Assembly: GCA_019637695.1 (NCBI GenBank)
Contig: JAHBVG010000003.1
Coordinates: forward strand, 1-64,000
DNA length: 64,000 bases
Reading direction: 5' to 3'
From: Caldilineaceae bacterium
Lineage (GTDB): Bacteria; Chloroflexota; Anaerolineae; Caldilineales; Caldilineaceae
Part shown: positions 8,476 through 17,135 of the stretch, piece after piece
Position numbering within the stretch: position 1 is the stretch's first letter
Layout of the letters: each line of letters begins with the position of its first letter
The notes under the pieces: generated by a model
Told to the model about the DNA's origin: nothing
The model's database searches: none
What the model saw: only the letters and a program-made list of their open reading frames with translations
Translations under genes and position numbers: made by a program

Positions 8476-11400
8476 ATTCATAGCGCAGCGCCTCCGCCGG
8501 GTAGATCCGCGACGCCTGGATGGCGGGCAGGATCGTCGTCAGCAGGGAGAAAACGTAGGCGAGCAGCAGGATACCGCCGATCTCCAACCAGGGGAGGACG
8601 AACGCGCCAGGGTTGATCAAGTCGAAGAACTCGCCCAGCATGGTCCGGCCCAGGATTACGCCTGCCGCTGTGCCGATGCCGATGCCCACCAGAGCAATAA
8701 AGCTCGATTCCAGCACAAAGGAGAGGGCGACCATGCCCGGCTGGTAGCCGATGGCGCGCAGCATCCCCACCTGTTGGCGACGTTCCACCACGGTACGGCT
8801 GCTGATCACACCCAGGGCGGCAATGCCCACCAGCAACCCCAGCGCCATGAAGCCCTGGAAGAGTTGCAGGATGCCGCGGGTGATCTGCTGCCCCTGAGCA
8901 AAGGAATCGGCCATCACCGTGGCGTCCAATCCACTGCTGAGGAAAGCCGCTTCCAGAGCGCGTGCAGTCTCGCGCACATCCACGCCTTCTTTAACAGCGA
9001 CGAACCAACTGGCGTCGCCCGGTTCGATCCCCAGCGCCGTGAAGAGCGCTTCGTTGACCAAAATATCGCTGCTTGCCAGCGTGGAGCCGACGTCAAGGAT
9101 GCCGATCACCTGCAAGGCGCGCACCTCCCCGGCGTCGTTGCGGATCTCGATGACCGTGTCGGCGGGCAGGATGTTGCGGTTCTCATCCACATTTGCCAGC
9201 CAGAAGGGTCCCCGGGCCCGGTCGCCTCTGCTGCGAGGACCCTCTGTTTCGTTCATTTCCTCATCGATTTCAATAGTTGCGCCGCCGATCTGCACCGTGG
9301 TCTGCTCGTCCTCCTGGAAGGTGTAGTGACTTCGCAGCAGATTGGACGTGACCACGGCTACATCGTCCCGTCCTTCCAGGGCCTGCCAGACGGCGGCGTT
9401 GTCGGCGAAGCCTTCGGCGCGCATACGCAGCGCATAGACTTGCGACATCTGAGTGATGAAACCGGCGTTCATCCCGCTGACGGTTTTGCGGAACCAATAG
9501 GGATCGCTCGGCTCGCGTAGTTCTACAAATTCCAGACCATAGCGTCCCACCTGCGCGATATCCTCGACGGTCTCCGGCGCGCGCACGGGGATCTCCGCTG
9601 CCAGATCGGTGACCGGGTCAAAGAAACTGAGCAGGGTGGTGTTCATCTGAATATGGAAGCCTGCGGTGTTCTCCTCGCTGGGCGTCACCAATGTCTGCGT
9701 CGCCTGGATCACAATGCTCATGACGACCACGGTGGTGATGATCATGGCGAAGAGGGTCATGGCCATGCCCGTGCGGAAGCGATTGCTCAGCGGGTAGGCG
9801 ATGGCCGTGCGCAACACAGGCGTCAGCGAGCCAATGCCGCCGAGCAGCCGATTCACTGCCCAAACCCAGGTGTCGGCGTTGAACATGACAATCATAATGC
9901 TGCCCAGGATGATCATGGGCGCGCTGAGGGCGAACGCCAGCGGCAGCCAGGCCGGGTTGCCGGTGAGGAGGCTGGCGCTCTCGCCCAGCACGCTGGCCCA
10001 GGGGACGCCCCAGGCGATCACCATGCCCAGGCCGATCAAGGTGTAGACATAGCGGCGGCGGGTCTCGGTGCGCATCCCGCGCAGGACCATCAGCCAGCTC
10101 AGGACAAAGGCGACGCCGATCACCGCCAGCGTTGCGCCGATCAGGATCACCGTCAATCCCTGGCCGTTGTAGCGCCAGAGGATATAACCGCTCGCGGCCA
10201 GCAGCACAGGACCAAGCACGCCGCGCAGGATCTTCTGTACCAGGCTGCGGGGCGCGCCGTTATCGGCGTCGGGCAGGTCGCGGATGGCGGCCACAATGTT
10301 GAGGCGGCTCACTCGGAACGATGAAAATGCGACGATGATGAAGGTGAAGATCACGCCGGCGCAGTAGGCGATGATAATCGACGCTGTGCTTACATTCCAG
10401 TGGAATTGGAAGAAGAGATCGCGCCCGCTGAACTGGCTGCTCACGCTGTTGAAAATCCCACCCAGGAAGCCGATCATGGCGTAGCTGACGCCCAGCCCCA
10501 GCACCACGCCCACCAGCGCCGCAGCCAGATCGTAGAGCATCCCCTCGGTCACAAACATCTGCACCAGGTGTCCACGCTGCATACCGATGGCGCGGGCCAT
10601 GCCCATTTCGCTGCGCCGCTCCGCCGCCAGCATGACAAAGATCATGAAGATGAGCAGCACGCCCGCCATAATCGAGAAGATGCCGAAGATCGAGAAGATC
10701 GTGCTAAAGAGTGACCCCGCCACGCCGGAAATCGAGACCACGCTCTGTTTGTTGAGCGGATCGATGACTTCCATCTGCGTCATCTGGCTCACGGCGGCGG
10801 TCAATTCCGAAGAGGTCGCAGCGTCCAATGGCAGCGCCATGAGCCAGGTGCGGTTGCCAATGTTGCCGAGGATCGGGCGCAGCGCGTCGAGATCATCGCT
10901 GCGCAGCACATCGGGCAGGCTGGCAAGTTGGGCGGCGTTGGGCATGGTGCTGCCTATCAGATTGGTAAAGCCATCGCCCAAAAAGGAAACGATCATCCCC
11001 TCGATTTCGCTGGGCATCATGTTGTTTTCGGTTGCGGCCTCGCGTTCTACCACTCTCAGTACAGGGGGACGGCTGAGGATCTCCGCCACCTGCTCGACGC
11101 CTTCCGGCTCCAGGGCCAGGATGCGCAAACGGTCGCTTACTTCCCTTGTATGCTGGATACCTTCAAAGGCATCACCCAGATTCGAGACCAGCACGGCGTT
11201 GACGCGGTCGGGCATGATGGGCGAAAGGATGCGCTGCGCCTCGCCCAGTTCCATCATCACCACAGGGGAGAGCGCGGCCAACGGCCCGGCTTCTTCCACG
11301 ATCCCGGCCACGCGGTAGGGCAGCGGAATGGGGCCGATGAAGATCTCCAGCAGATCGCCGGTGCGTGCGTCCAATTGCTCTGCGCCCAGACGGCTCAGGT

Positions 11401-12556
11401 AGACATCCCCCTGGCGCAGTTGCAGCCCGACGATCCCCAGCACGCGATCCATCTCGCCGCGCAGGAGGTTCAGGTTGAGCGATCCGAGAAGGTCGGTGGC
11501 GTCGGGCAGGTTGAGCGCTTGCAGAGAGGGGATTGGGGACTGGGGATCGGGGGATTGGGTATTGGGTATTGGAGATTGAGTATTGGGGGCGCCTTCGGCG
11601 GCAGGATCGCCAATACCTAAATCTCCAATACCCAATACCTGTCCTAGACCTTGCAACTGGGCGAGGCTGCCCGCCGGCAATTGGGGCGCGTCTGGCCCCA
11701 GCAGTTCCGTGAGGAAGAGGTTGGCCTCGGCTTCGCTAAAGCTGCCGGACGCCAGCGCGCCGACAGCGGCGATGGCAACGGCGGCTGTGTTCAGGTCGAG
11801 CGAAAATCCGGCGTTCGTGGCGGCCTGGCTGGCCATGCGGAAGAGATCGGTGGCGGATTGGAAGACGTTGCCCACGCCGGGGTTGAGCGCTTCCATCTGC
11901 ACGGGATCGCCTGCCACATTGTGCAGCCCAAATTGTTCGTCGTAGGCGCTATCCACGGCAAAGATGAAGCCCAACGGCACGCCCTGTCCACTGCGCGTGT
12001 TGCGGATGATGGTGGGGAAGGCAATCGCCGGGGCGACGCCATCGATCAGCGGTTCGTCCTGAGCCTGGGCCTGTAACTGTTGATAGCGTTCGTTGGAAAT
12101 GCCCGGCAGCCCCTGACGCAAAATATTGAAGATGAGTTCATATTGGGTTCCTGCCAATAGCGTGGAGACGGCGTCATCGCCGGTTTCGGTGGTCCCATCT
12201 GCGGCAGTGAAGGGGTTTTCGCCGTCGCCTTCTAGCCCGGCCAGATAGGTGAAGATCGGCGGCAGGATCATCTCGTCAATTTCGCCGTAGGCATTGACGG
12301 CATGGCGCTGGATCGAATAGGTCAGCGTATCGCCGGTGGCCAGCGCGCTGATGATGATCACCGTACTCAGCGTCAAGCCACCCACGATCAAGGCTGTCTG
12401 TGTGGGGCGGCGCGGGATGTTGCGCACCCCCAACTTGCCGATCAGCGGGTTGCGCAGCGAAAGCATCGCCACAAAGAGCAGCACGATCCCCAACGCCACC
12501 AGCATGACGAAGGCAAATGTGTTGAGCCAGGGAGGGAGAAAGTCGAGTGGGAACAT
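8474..12556 (-). CDS. Large FtsX/MacB-like ABC transporter permease
   Basis: A 1360-residue membrane protein with two FtsX-type modules. An N-terminal helix (residues about 14-34) and a second helix (TALIVGGLTLSTVIIISAL) precede a long extracytoplasmic region of several hundred residues. Next come FtsX helices with the typical ERRSEMGMARAIGMQRGHLV loop, a middle set of helices, another extracytoplasmic domain, and a final FtsX block (VVERRQQVGMLRAIGY). It is far longer than LolC or MacB and resembles other large fused permeases of Chloroflexota and Actinobacteria. The start ATG has TAGGAG 9 nt upstream and lies 15 nt after the ATPase stop. Residues about 306-343 are an in-frame heptad fold-back insert. 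It probably exports or extracts lipids, lipoproteins or peptides; the substrate is unknown. Confidence 0.88.
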   Translation of the reverse strand: MFPLDFLPPWLNTFAFVMLVALGIVLLFVAMLSLRNPLIGKLGVRNIPRRPTQTALIVGGLTLSTVIIISALATGDTLTYSIQRHAVNAYGEIDEMILPPIFTYLAGLEGDGENPFTAADGTTETGDDAVSTLLAGTQYELIFNILRQGLPGISNERYQQLQAQAQDEPLIDGVAPAIAFPTIIRNTRSGQGVPLGFIFAVDSAYDEQFGLHNVAGDPVQMEALNPGVGNVFQSATDLFRMASQAATNAGFSLDLNTAAVAIAAVGALASGSFSEAEANLFLTELLGPDAPQLPAGSLAQLQGLGQVLGIGDLGIGDPAAEGAPNTQSPIPNTQSPDPQSPIPSLQALNLPDATDLLGSLNLNLLRGEMDRVLGIVGLQLRQGDVYLSRLGAEQLDARTGDLLEIFIGPIPLPYRVAGIVEEAGPLAALSPVVMMELGEAQRILSPIMPDRVNAVLVSNLGDAFEGIQHTREVSDRLRILALEPEGVEQVAEILSRPPVLRVVEREAATENNMMPSEIEGMIVSFLGDGFTNLIGSTMPNAAQLASLPDVLRSDDLDALRPILGNIGNRTWLMALPLDAATSSELTAAVSQMTQMEVIDPLNKQSVVSISGVAGSLFSTIFSIFGIFSIMAGVLLIFMIFVMLAAERRSEMGMARAIGMQRGHLVQMFVTEGMLYDLAAALVGVVLGLGVSYAMIGFLGGIFNSVSSQFSGRDLFFQFHWNVSTASIIIAYCAGVIFTFIIVAFSSFRVSRLNIVAAIRDLPDADNGAPRSLVQKILRGVLGPVLLAASGYILWRYNGQGLTVILIGATLAVIGVAFVLSWLMVLRGMRTETRRRYVYTLIGLGMVIAWGVPWASVLGESASLLTGNPAWLPLAFALSAPMIILGSIMIVMFNADTWVWAVNRLLGGIGSLTPVLRTAIAYPLSNRFRTGMAMTLFAMIITTVVVMSIVIQATQTLVTPSEENTAGFHIQMNTTLLSFFDPVTDLAAEIPVRAPETVEDIAQVGRYGLEFVELREPSDPYWFRKTVSGMNAGFITQMSQVYALRMRAEGFADNAAVWQALEGRDDVAVVTSNLLRSHYTFQEDEQTTVQIGGATIEIDEEMNETEGPRSRGDRARGPFWLANVDENRNILPADTVIEIRNDAGEVRALQVIGILDVGSTLASSDILVNEALFTALGIEPGDASWFVAVKEGVDVRETARALEAAFLSSGLDATVMADSFAQGQQITRGILQLFQGFMALGLLVGIAALGVISSRTVVERRQQVGMLRAIGYQPGMVALSFVLESSFIALVGIGIGTAAGVILGRTMLGEFFDLINPGAFVLPWLEIGGILLLAYVFSLLTTILPAIQASRIYPAEALRYE
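11529..11637. repeat. Heptad fold-back element inside the permease gene
   Basis: Heptads of type GGGATTG/GGTATTG on one side and their inverted counterparts (CCAATACC, AATCTCC) on the other flank a short spacer containing GGCGCCTTCGGC. The reading frame stays open through the element and encodes a Pro/Ser/Gly-rich segment with GIGD, AEGAP and SPIPN. The same organisation and similar peptide motifs recur at 12575-12677. Confidence 0.75.
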
Positions 12557-12571
12557 GGTTGGGCTCCTAGA

Positions 12572-13354
12572 TTAGGGAATGGTGACTGGTGACTGGTGAT
12601 TGGGGATTGGGGACTCAGCATCTGGCGGCGCTTCTGCTTCCCTATCCCCAGTCACTAATCCCCAGTCACCATTCCCCGAATCGACAATCTCGCCGTCGCG
12701 CATCCGCACCACACGGTCGCAGAGTTCGCCGATCTTGGCGTCGTGGGTGACGATGACAAAGGTCTGGCCCTGTTCGCGGTTAAGGCGCTGCATCAGGGCG
12801 AGGACATCGTCGGCGGTCTGGCTGTCCAGATTGCCGGTGGGTTCGTCGGCCCAGACGATGGCGGGATTGTTGACAAGGGCGCGGGCGATGGTGACGCGTT
12901 GGCGCTGCCCGCCCGAAAGCTCTGCCGGGCGGTGATGGGCGCGGTCGGCCAGGCCCACCTGGCCCAGCGCGTCAAGGGCGCGGCGGCGCGCATCCTTGGG
13001 GCGGACGCCGCTGACGAGCATGGGCATCTCCACATTTTCCACGGCGCTGATCACCGGCAGCAGGTTATAGGTCTGAAAGACAAAGCCCATGCGCTGGGCG
13101 CGATAGGTGGTGCGCACCTTGTCTTTCATCTTGTGCAGCGCCGTCCCTTCGATCAGCGCCTCGCCGGAATCGATCTGATCCAGCCCGGAGAGGCAGTTGA
13201 TCAGCGTCGTCTTGCCGCAGCCGGACGGACCCATGATGGCGACCATCTCGCCTGCCCTGATCTCCAGGTCCACACCGCGCAGAGCGTGGACCTCCACTTC
13301 GCCGGTGCGGTACGTCTTGTGGATGCGCTTTGCGACGATGATTGGTTCAGCCAT
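12572..13354 (-). CDS. ABC transporter ATP-binding protein, LolD/MacB type
   Basis: A 260-residue ATPase that energises the FtsX permease immediately downstream. Walker A is GPSGCGKT (residues 42-49), followed by the Q-loop ([10 protein letters not shown]), the signature LSGGQRQ, Walker B (IVWADEP) and the H-loop (VTHD). The family-typical domain ends near residue 225 ([10 protein letters not shown]). The final 35 or so residues (GNGDWG, AEAPP, SPIPN motifs) are encoded entirely by a heptad fold-back element, so the tail looks acquired. The start ATG lies in a run with GGGAACCCC upstream and no perfect SD. It is the first gene of a two-gene operon. Confidence 0.93.
   Translation of the reverse strand: MAEPIIVAKRIHKTYRTGEVEVHALRGVDLEIRAGEMVAIMGPSGCGKTTLINCLSGLDQIDSGEALIEGTALHKMKDKVRTTYRAQRMGFVFQTYNLLPVISAVENVEMPMLVSGVRPKDARRRALDALGQVGLADRAHHRPAELSGGQRQRVTIARALVNNPAIVWADEPTGNLDSQTADDVLALMQRLNREQGQTFVIVTHDAKIGELCDRVVRMRDGEIVDSGNGDWGLVTGDREAEAPPDAESPIPNHQSPVTIP
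12575..12677. repeat. Heptad fold-back element at the 3' end of the ATPase gene
   Basis: GGTGACT/GGTGATT/GGGGATT heptads (about 12580-12615) and inverted CCCCAGTCAC/CCATTCCCC units (about 12645-12676) surround a GGCGGCGCTTCTGC spacer. The element supplies the last residues and the stop of the ATPase gene and is the sister copy of the one at 11529-11637. Confidence 0.75.
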
Positions 13355-13581
13355 GATAGGGGTTCCCTTCTGAATCCAGGTTGAAAGACTTATGCAAGGT
13401 GCAAGAGGGTATGTTCATTTCTCGAAAAGTCACTGTTGAACCATACGTAACGGTCAAGGAATAGTTTCGGCTCGATCATATCTCAAGATCGAGCCGTACA
13501 CATCCAACCTTTGTTACGATCTCTCTAGGTCGAACTGCCTGATACAGTACAACAAATGCTGTAATAGACGGGGCGAAATAA

Positions 13582-13612
13582 AAAGGCCCTCGAATCGAAG
13601 TCGAGGGCCTTT
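13582..13612 (-). terminator. Rho-independent terminator
   Basis: A perfect 12-bp stem, AAAGGCCCTCGA/TCGAGGGCCTTT, with a 7-nt loop. On the minus strand it is followed by a T-rich tract (TTTTTATTT). It lies 37 bp after the response-regulator stop. The rest of the 13355-13648 gap shows nothing recognisable except the leader of the ABC operon. Confidence 0.85.
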
Positions 13613-13648
13613 CTGTATAGCTGTAAGGGAATCGTCAACGGGGATCGC

Positions 13649-14299
13649 TCAACCTGAGCGTTCGATCAGTCCATTTTCCATAGCGATGGCGACGGCTTCG
13701 GTGCGGCTGGCGGCGTGCAATTTCGACAAAATATTGCTGACATGGAATTTGACAGTCGATCGGCTGACAATCAAGTTCTCGGCAATTTCAACATTGTTGA
13801 ACCCCTGAGCCATCAACGCCAGCACTTCCCGTTCCCGCTCGGTGAGATCGTGGCCGGGCTTGGGTGGCTGCGTGGTGGAATGAATCAGCGCCTGGGCGGC
13901 CTCTGGGGCCAGGGTCGAACGCCCGGCATTGGCCTTGCGGATGGCATTGGCCAGTTCATCGGCGGCTACATTTTTGAGCAGATAGCTAATCGCCCCTGCT
14001 TTGAGCGCTTTCGTTACCAGATCCTCTTCAGGGAAGCTGGTGAGTACCACCACCTGTACATCGTGATAGCGCTGTCGGATCAACCGGGTGGTCTCGGCGC
14101 CATCCAAGCCCGACATCACTAGATCCATTAATATCACATCTGGGCGAAGCTTTTCGACAAGGGCGAGCGCTTCCTCGCCGCTGCCTGCTTCCCCAACCAG
14201 TTCTAAATCGTCGTATACCATTAGAAACGCAATGAGTCCGCTGCGTACTACAGCATGGTCGTCAACCAGCATGACCCGGATCGGGGTCGACTCACTCAT
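13649..14299 (-). CDS. NarL/LuxR-family response regulator
   Basis: A 216-residue two-component regulator. The receiver domain has acidic residues D13/D14, phospho-acceptor D59 (VILMDL), T87 and K109. The C-terminal LuxR-type HTH (residues about 145-210) carries the signature LTEREREVLALMAQGFNNVEIA. ATG at 14299 is preferred because GAGGAG sits 8 nt upstream; the frame extends a further 17 codons without an SD. It is the probable partner of the histidine kinase at 15377-16936 although a CBS gene lies between them. It may bind the 26-bp motif shared by the two divergent promoter regions. The kinase-regulator-Usp-CBS neighbourhood resembles DosRS regulons. Confidence 0.92.
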   Translation of the reverse strand: MSESTPIRVMLVDDHAVVRSGLIAFLMVYDDLELVGEAGSGEEALALVEKLRPDVILMDLVMSGLDGAETTRLIRQRYHDVQVVVLTSFPEEDLVTKALKAGAISYLLKNVAADELANAIRKANAGRSTLAPEAAQALIHSTTQPPKPGHDLTEREREVLALMAQGFNNVEIAENLIVSRSTVKFHVSNILSKLHAASRTEAVAIAMENGLIERSG

Positions 14300-14444
14300 C
14301 CCGATACTCCTCGTTTGGCCGTAAAGCCCTTTCCATCTCTCATTGTTCAATGCATTCTCTCTATTCTACTGGTAACCAGTCTTAGGGACAAACGGAATGC
14401 CTGTAAGATTGTAACAGACGCTTTATTGTTCTGAAAAGCCCACC

Positions 14445-14470
14445 CAGTTGACTAGGTTTGCAACTCACCA
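14445..14470. promoter_or_regulatory. Shared regulatory motif, copy 1 (response regulator/CBS divergent region)
   Basis: A 26-bp site reading CAGTTGACTAGG, a 6-nt variable centre, then ACTCACCA. It matches 20 of 26 positions of 16971-16996, with the differences concentrated in the centre. It lies between the divergent response-regulator and CBS genes. Further ACTCAC(C/T) copies occur at about 14486 and 14541. The remainder of 14300-14630 shows only the CBS ribosome binding site. Confidence 0.6.
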
Positions 14471-14630
14471 ATCGTCGAACTGCCGGACTCACCCCTCGTA
14501 TAGTGATACGGCCTTAGGATCCAGGTAGAGTGAAATACAGACTCACTCCCCGCTCTTCTATTGTCTGGATCTCTGCCGCCTATCCTAGATACTTTCAATA
14601 ACCCGAATTTTTATACAGGAGAAAATTTCA

Positions 14631-15302
14631 ATGCTTGTTAAGGATAAGATGAGTGCTCCCCCCGTGACGATAGCGCCAGAAACTCCTTTTCAGGATGCGT
14701 TGAAGGTGATGCGCGAAAAACGCTTCCGGCGTTTGCCCGTTGTCAATCGTAGTGGAGAACTGCTGGGTATTGTCTCTGAGCGTGATCTCCTCTATGCCAC
14801 GCCATCCCCTGCCAGCTCTCTTTCGGTTTGGGAACTGCACTACCTGCTTTCCCAATTGCAGGTACATAATATTATGACGCAAAACGTGATTACCACCACT
14901 ATTGATACACCCATCGAAGATGCCGCCGAGGTGATGGCCACGCGCAAAATCGGCGGTATGCCTGTGGTGGATGAAAACAATTATGTATTAGGGGTCATCA
15001 CAGAAACTGACATCTTCAATGCCTTTGTAGAGATGCTGGCCACCAACAAAAATGGCCTGCGTCTGACCCTGGAAGCGCCGGATCGGATGGGCGTGCTGGC
15101 CGAACTGACAGCCGCAATTGCCGAAGCCGGGGGGCATATAGTCAGCGTTGGCGCCTATGATGGTAAACAGCCCGGCACCCGTCGCCTGCTGGTCAAGGTG
15201 CAGGGTCTCAGCAAAGGGCAACTGGTCGAGATCAGCGAACGTCTCGGCGATCACATTATCGACGCCCGCGAAACAGGGCGAGCCGAATTCAGCGCCGTGT
15301 AG
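14631..15302 (+). CDS. Tandem CBS-domain protein with C-terminal ACT-like domain
   Basis: A 223-residue cytoplasmic protein. Two CBS motifs (residues about 1-60 and 80-135: FRRLPVVNRSGELLGIVSERDLL and IGGMPVVDENNYVLGVITETDIF) form a Bateman module that usually binds adenosine nucleotides. The C-terminal 80 residues (LTLEAPDRMGVLAELTAAIAEAGGHIVSVGAY) look like an ACT regulatory domain. No enzymatic domain is attached. ATG follows CAGGAGAAA. It is about 60% similar by eye to the protein at 18180-18890, so the two are paralogues within one module. It probably reports energy status; its target is unknown. Confidence 0.9.
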   Translation: MLVKDKMSAPPVTIAPETPFQDALKVMREKRFRRLPVVNRSGELLGIVSERDLLYATPSPASSLSVWELHYLLSQLQVHNIMTQNVITTTIDTPIEDAAEVMATRKIGGMPVVDENNYVLGVITETDIFNAFVEMLATNKNGLRLTLEAPDRMGVLAELTAAIAEAGGHIVSVGAYDGKQPGTRRLLVKVQGLSKGQLVEISERLGDHIIDARETGRAEFSAV

Positions 15303-15376
15303 AAGAAGGTATTGGGTATTGGGTATTAGATAATTGGCGTCAGTACTCAATATCCAATACCCAATATCCAATACCC
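15303..15376. repeat. Heptad fold-back between convergent genes, possible bidirectional terminator
   Basis: GGTATTG-GGTATTG-GGTATTA heptads (15307-15330) and their inverted complement CCAATACCC-AATATCCAATACC (about 15350-15374) can form a long stem with a spacer of about 20 nt. The element fills the whole gap between the convergent CBS and kinase genes, so it may terminate both transcripts. Confidence 0.65.
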
Positions 15377-16936
15377 CTAATGCTTCCACACCACCCGCAC
15401 CCGCGTTCCCCGGCCAATCTCACTATCGATGGTCAGTTGCGCGCTGACAGCTTCGGCCCGTTCGCGCATAATCCCTAACCCAAGATGCGATTTCGGCGCC
15501 TGGGCTACGTCGAAACCGCGGCCATTATCCTCAATGAGCAGGCTAATCTCCCCTTGATCATAACAGAGTTCAACCTGAGAGTGCTTTGCTTGCGAATGTT
15601 TCGCAACGTTGTTGAGCGCTTCTTGGGCGATCCGGTAGAACGCCACCTTCGTCTCCGATGGCAGCCCGCCTTCGCCGCGCACTGAGACAGAGACGGGCAG
15701 GCGCGCCCGCCCCGTCACTGCTTCGGCCAATTGCTGGAGCAGATCGGTCAGGTTCGCGTCGAGCAGCGCGGAAGGGCGTAATTCGAGCAGAAGCGCGCGC
15801 ATCTCGGCCAGCGCTCCCCGCGTTAACTCACGCAGTTCCGCCAGGCGACGTTCCCCCTCGGCCTGATTCCGATGCCAGAGCCGGGGCAGCACATCGGCGA
15901 TCAAACTCGTGGAAAAGAGCGTCTGGGTGACGGCATCGTGCAAGTCACGAGCCAGGCGGTTACGTTCAGCAGCGACCGCGCTGCGTTCCACTTGCTCGCG
16001 TAGCCGGGCATTTTCAATTGCCAATGCTGCCTGATCGGCGAAAGCTACCGCCAGTTCTCGCTCTTCCAGGCTGAAACTGCGCGGGCTGCGATAGTAGAGA
16101 CAGATACTGCCGTAGACTTCGCCTTTGACATTGAGCGGAACCGCCAACACCGAACGATATCGCCCTGCGCGCGTCATGCCGCCGCTTTCCTCCTCGGCAG
16201 GATCGGCAATTGTAATGGGCTTCCCGTCATGCACGGCTCGACCGACAGCGCCCTGCCCAATGGCGATCCCCTCACGTATGGCTGGGTGTTCATCCAACTG
16301 GCGCGCAGCCACAACCTGGGGCGGCCCTCCTTTGCCGTTCTGGCGATAGATAGCCACGGCATCGGTAGCCAGCAATCGGTGCGCCTGTTCCACAATATAG
16401 TCGAGGATCTCTTCCAGGGGACGCGCCGTATTGAGGATGGTTAAAATGTCGTGCAAACCTTCCGCAACCTGGCGGCGTCGCTCAATCTCACGCGTCCGCT
16501 CGGCAACACGCTGTTCTAGCTCGCTGGCGTGGCGGCGCAGCGCTTCGGCGGCCTGAACGCGCACAGTGATATCCGAAACAAAGGCCAACGCCAGATCACG
16601 TCCCCCAATCTGGATATGGCTGAGACCCACTTCCACCGGAAATTCAGTGCCGTCTTTGCGCAAGCCGGAGAGTTCAAGCCCCACGCCCATTGGACGCGAT
16701 CGCGACGTCTCAAAGTAATCGTTGCGGTGCATATGGTGGATGTGCCGAAAGCGGCGGGGCAGCAGCGCTTCCATCGGACGACCAATCAGATCCTGTCGCG
16801 CGTAGCCAAAGATCTCTTCGGCTCGCGCATTAACCCGTGCAATCTCTCCTGTCTCCTCGACCACCACAACGCCAATCGGGGCCGATTCTAAATAGGTTAG
16901 ATGGGTTTCATCATAATATTCCTGCATGATTTCCAA
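15377..16936 (-). CDS. PAS-GAF sensor histidine kinase, HisKA_3 (NarX/DevS type)
   Basis: A 519-residue cytoplasmic kinase without membrane segments. It has PAS (residues about 12-125), a coiled coil (130-160), GAF (165-312), HisKA_3 with phospho-acceptor H333 (ARDLHDAVTQTLF), and HATPase_c with N442/N443 (EALNNVAKHS), the G1 box DNGRGFD (470-476) and GLGIMRERA. GAF sensors of this class often bind haem, flavin or small ligands; the ligand here cannot be read. TTG at 16936 is preferred because GGAG lies 6 nt upstream; ATG at 16927 is the alternative. Gene context (NarL regulator, UspA, CBS proteins) suggests sensing of redox or oxygen stress. Confidence 0.92.
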   Translation of the reverse strand: MEIMQEYYDETHLTYLESAPIGVVVVEETGEIARVNARAEEIFGYARQDLIGRPMEALLPRRFRHIHHMHRNDYFETSRSRPMGVGLELSGLRKDGTEFPVEVGLSHIQIGGRDLALAFVSDITVRVQAAEALRRHASELEQRVAERTREIERRRQVAEGLHDILTILNTARPLEEILDYIVEQAHRLLATDAVAIYRQNGKGGPPQVVAARQLDEHPAIREGIAIGQGAVGRAVHDGKPITIADPAEEESGGMTRAGRYRSVLAVPLNVKGEVYGSICLYYRSPRSFSLEERELAVAFADQAALAIENARLREQVERSAVAAERNRLARDLHDAVTQTLFSTSLIADVLPRLWHRNQAEGERRLAELRELTRGALAEMRALLLELRPSALLDANLTDLLQQLAEAVTGRARLPVSVSVRGEGGLPSETKVAFYRIAQEALNNVAKHSQAKHSQVELCYDQGEISLLIEDNGRGFDVAQAPKSHLGLGIMRERAEAVSAQLTIDSEIGRGTRVRVVWKH

Positions 16937-16970
16937 TCACTGCTCCTATTTTCTCTAGATACAAACCGGT

Positions 16971-16996
16971 CAGTTGACCAGGGAAACCACTCACCA
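16971..16996. promoter_or_regulatory. Shared regulatory motif, copy 2 (kinase/UspA divergent region)
   Basis: CAGTTGACCAGG, a 6-nt variable centre, then ACTCACCA; 20 of 26 positions are identical to 14445-14470. It lies between the divergent kinase and UspA genes and 6 bp before a perfect palindrome. Confidence 0.6.
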
Positions 16997-17001
16997 GACA
17001 G

Positions 17002-17019
17002 ATGATAATCTATTATCAT
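17002..17019. promoter_or_regulatory. Perfect 8-2-8 palindrome upstream of the UspA gene
   Basis: ATGATAAT-CT-ATTATCAT, an AT-rich perfect dyad and a candidate operator, in the 199-bp divergent region between the kinase and UspA genes. The remaining bases up to the UspA SD (AGGAGG, about 17126-17131) contain no other recognisable signal. Confidence 0.5.
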
Positions 17020-17135
17020 GTGAGGATTAAAGTATAAACCAAATTCCCCGGGTGTTTATCATCGGCGATATACACAGGAAGGGCAGCGGGAAGAAGTACT
17101 GTTTTGAGACTCCAACAAAGAAGTAGGAGGTAGCC

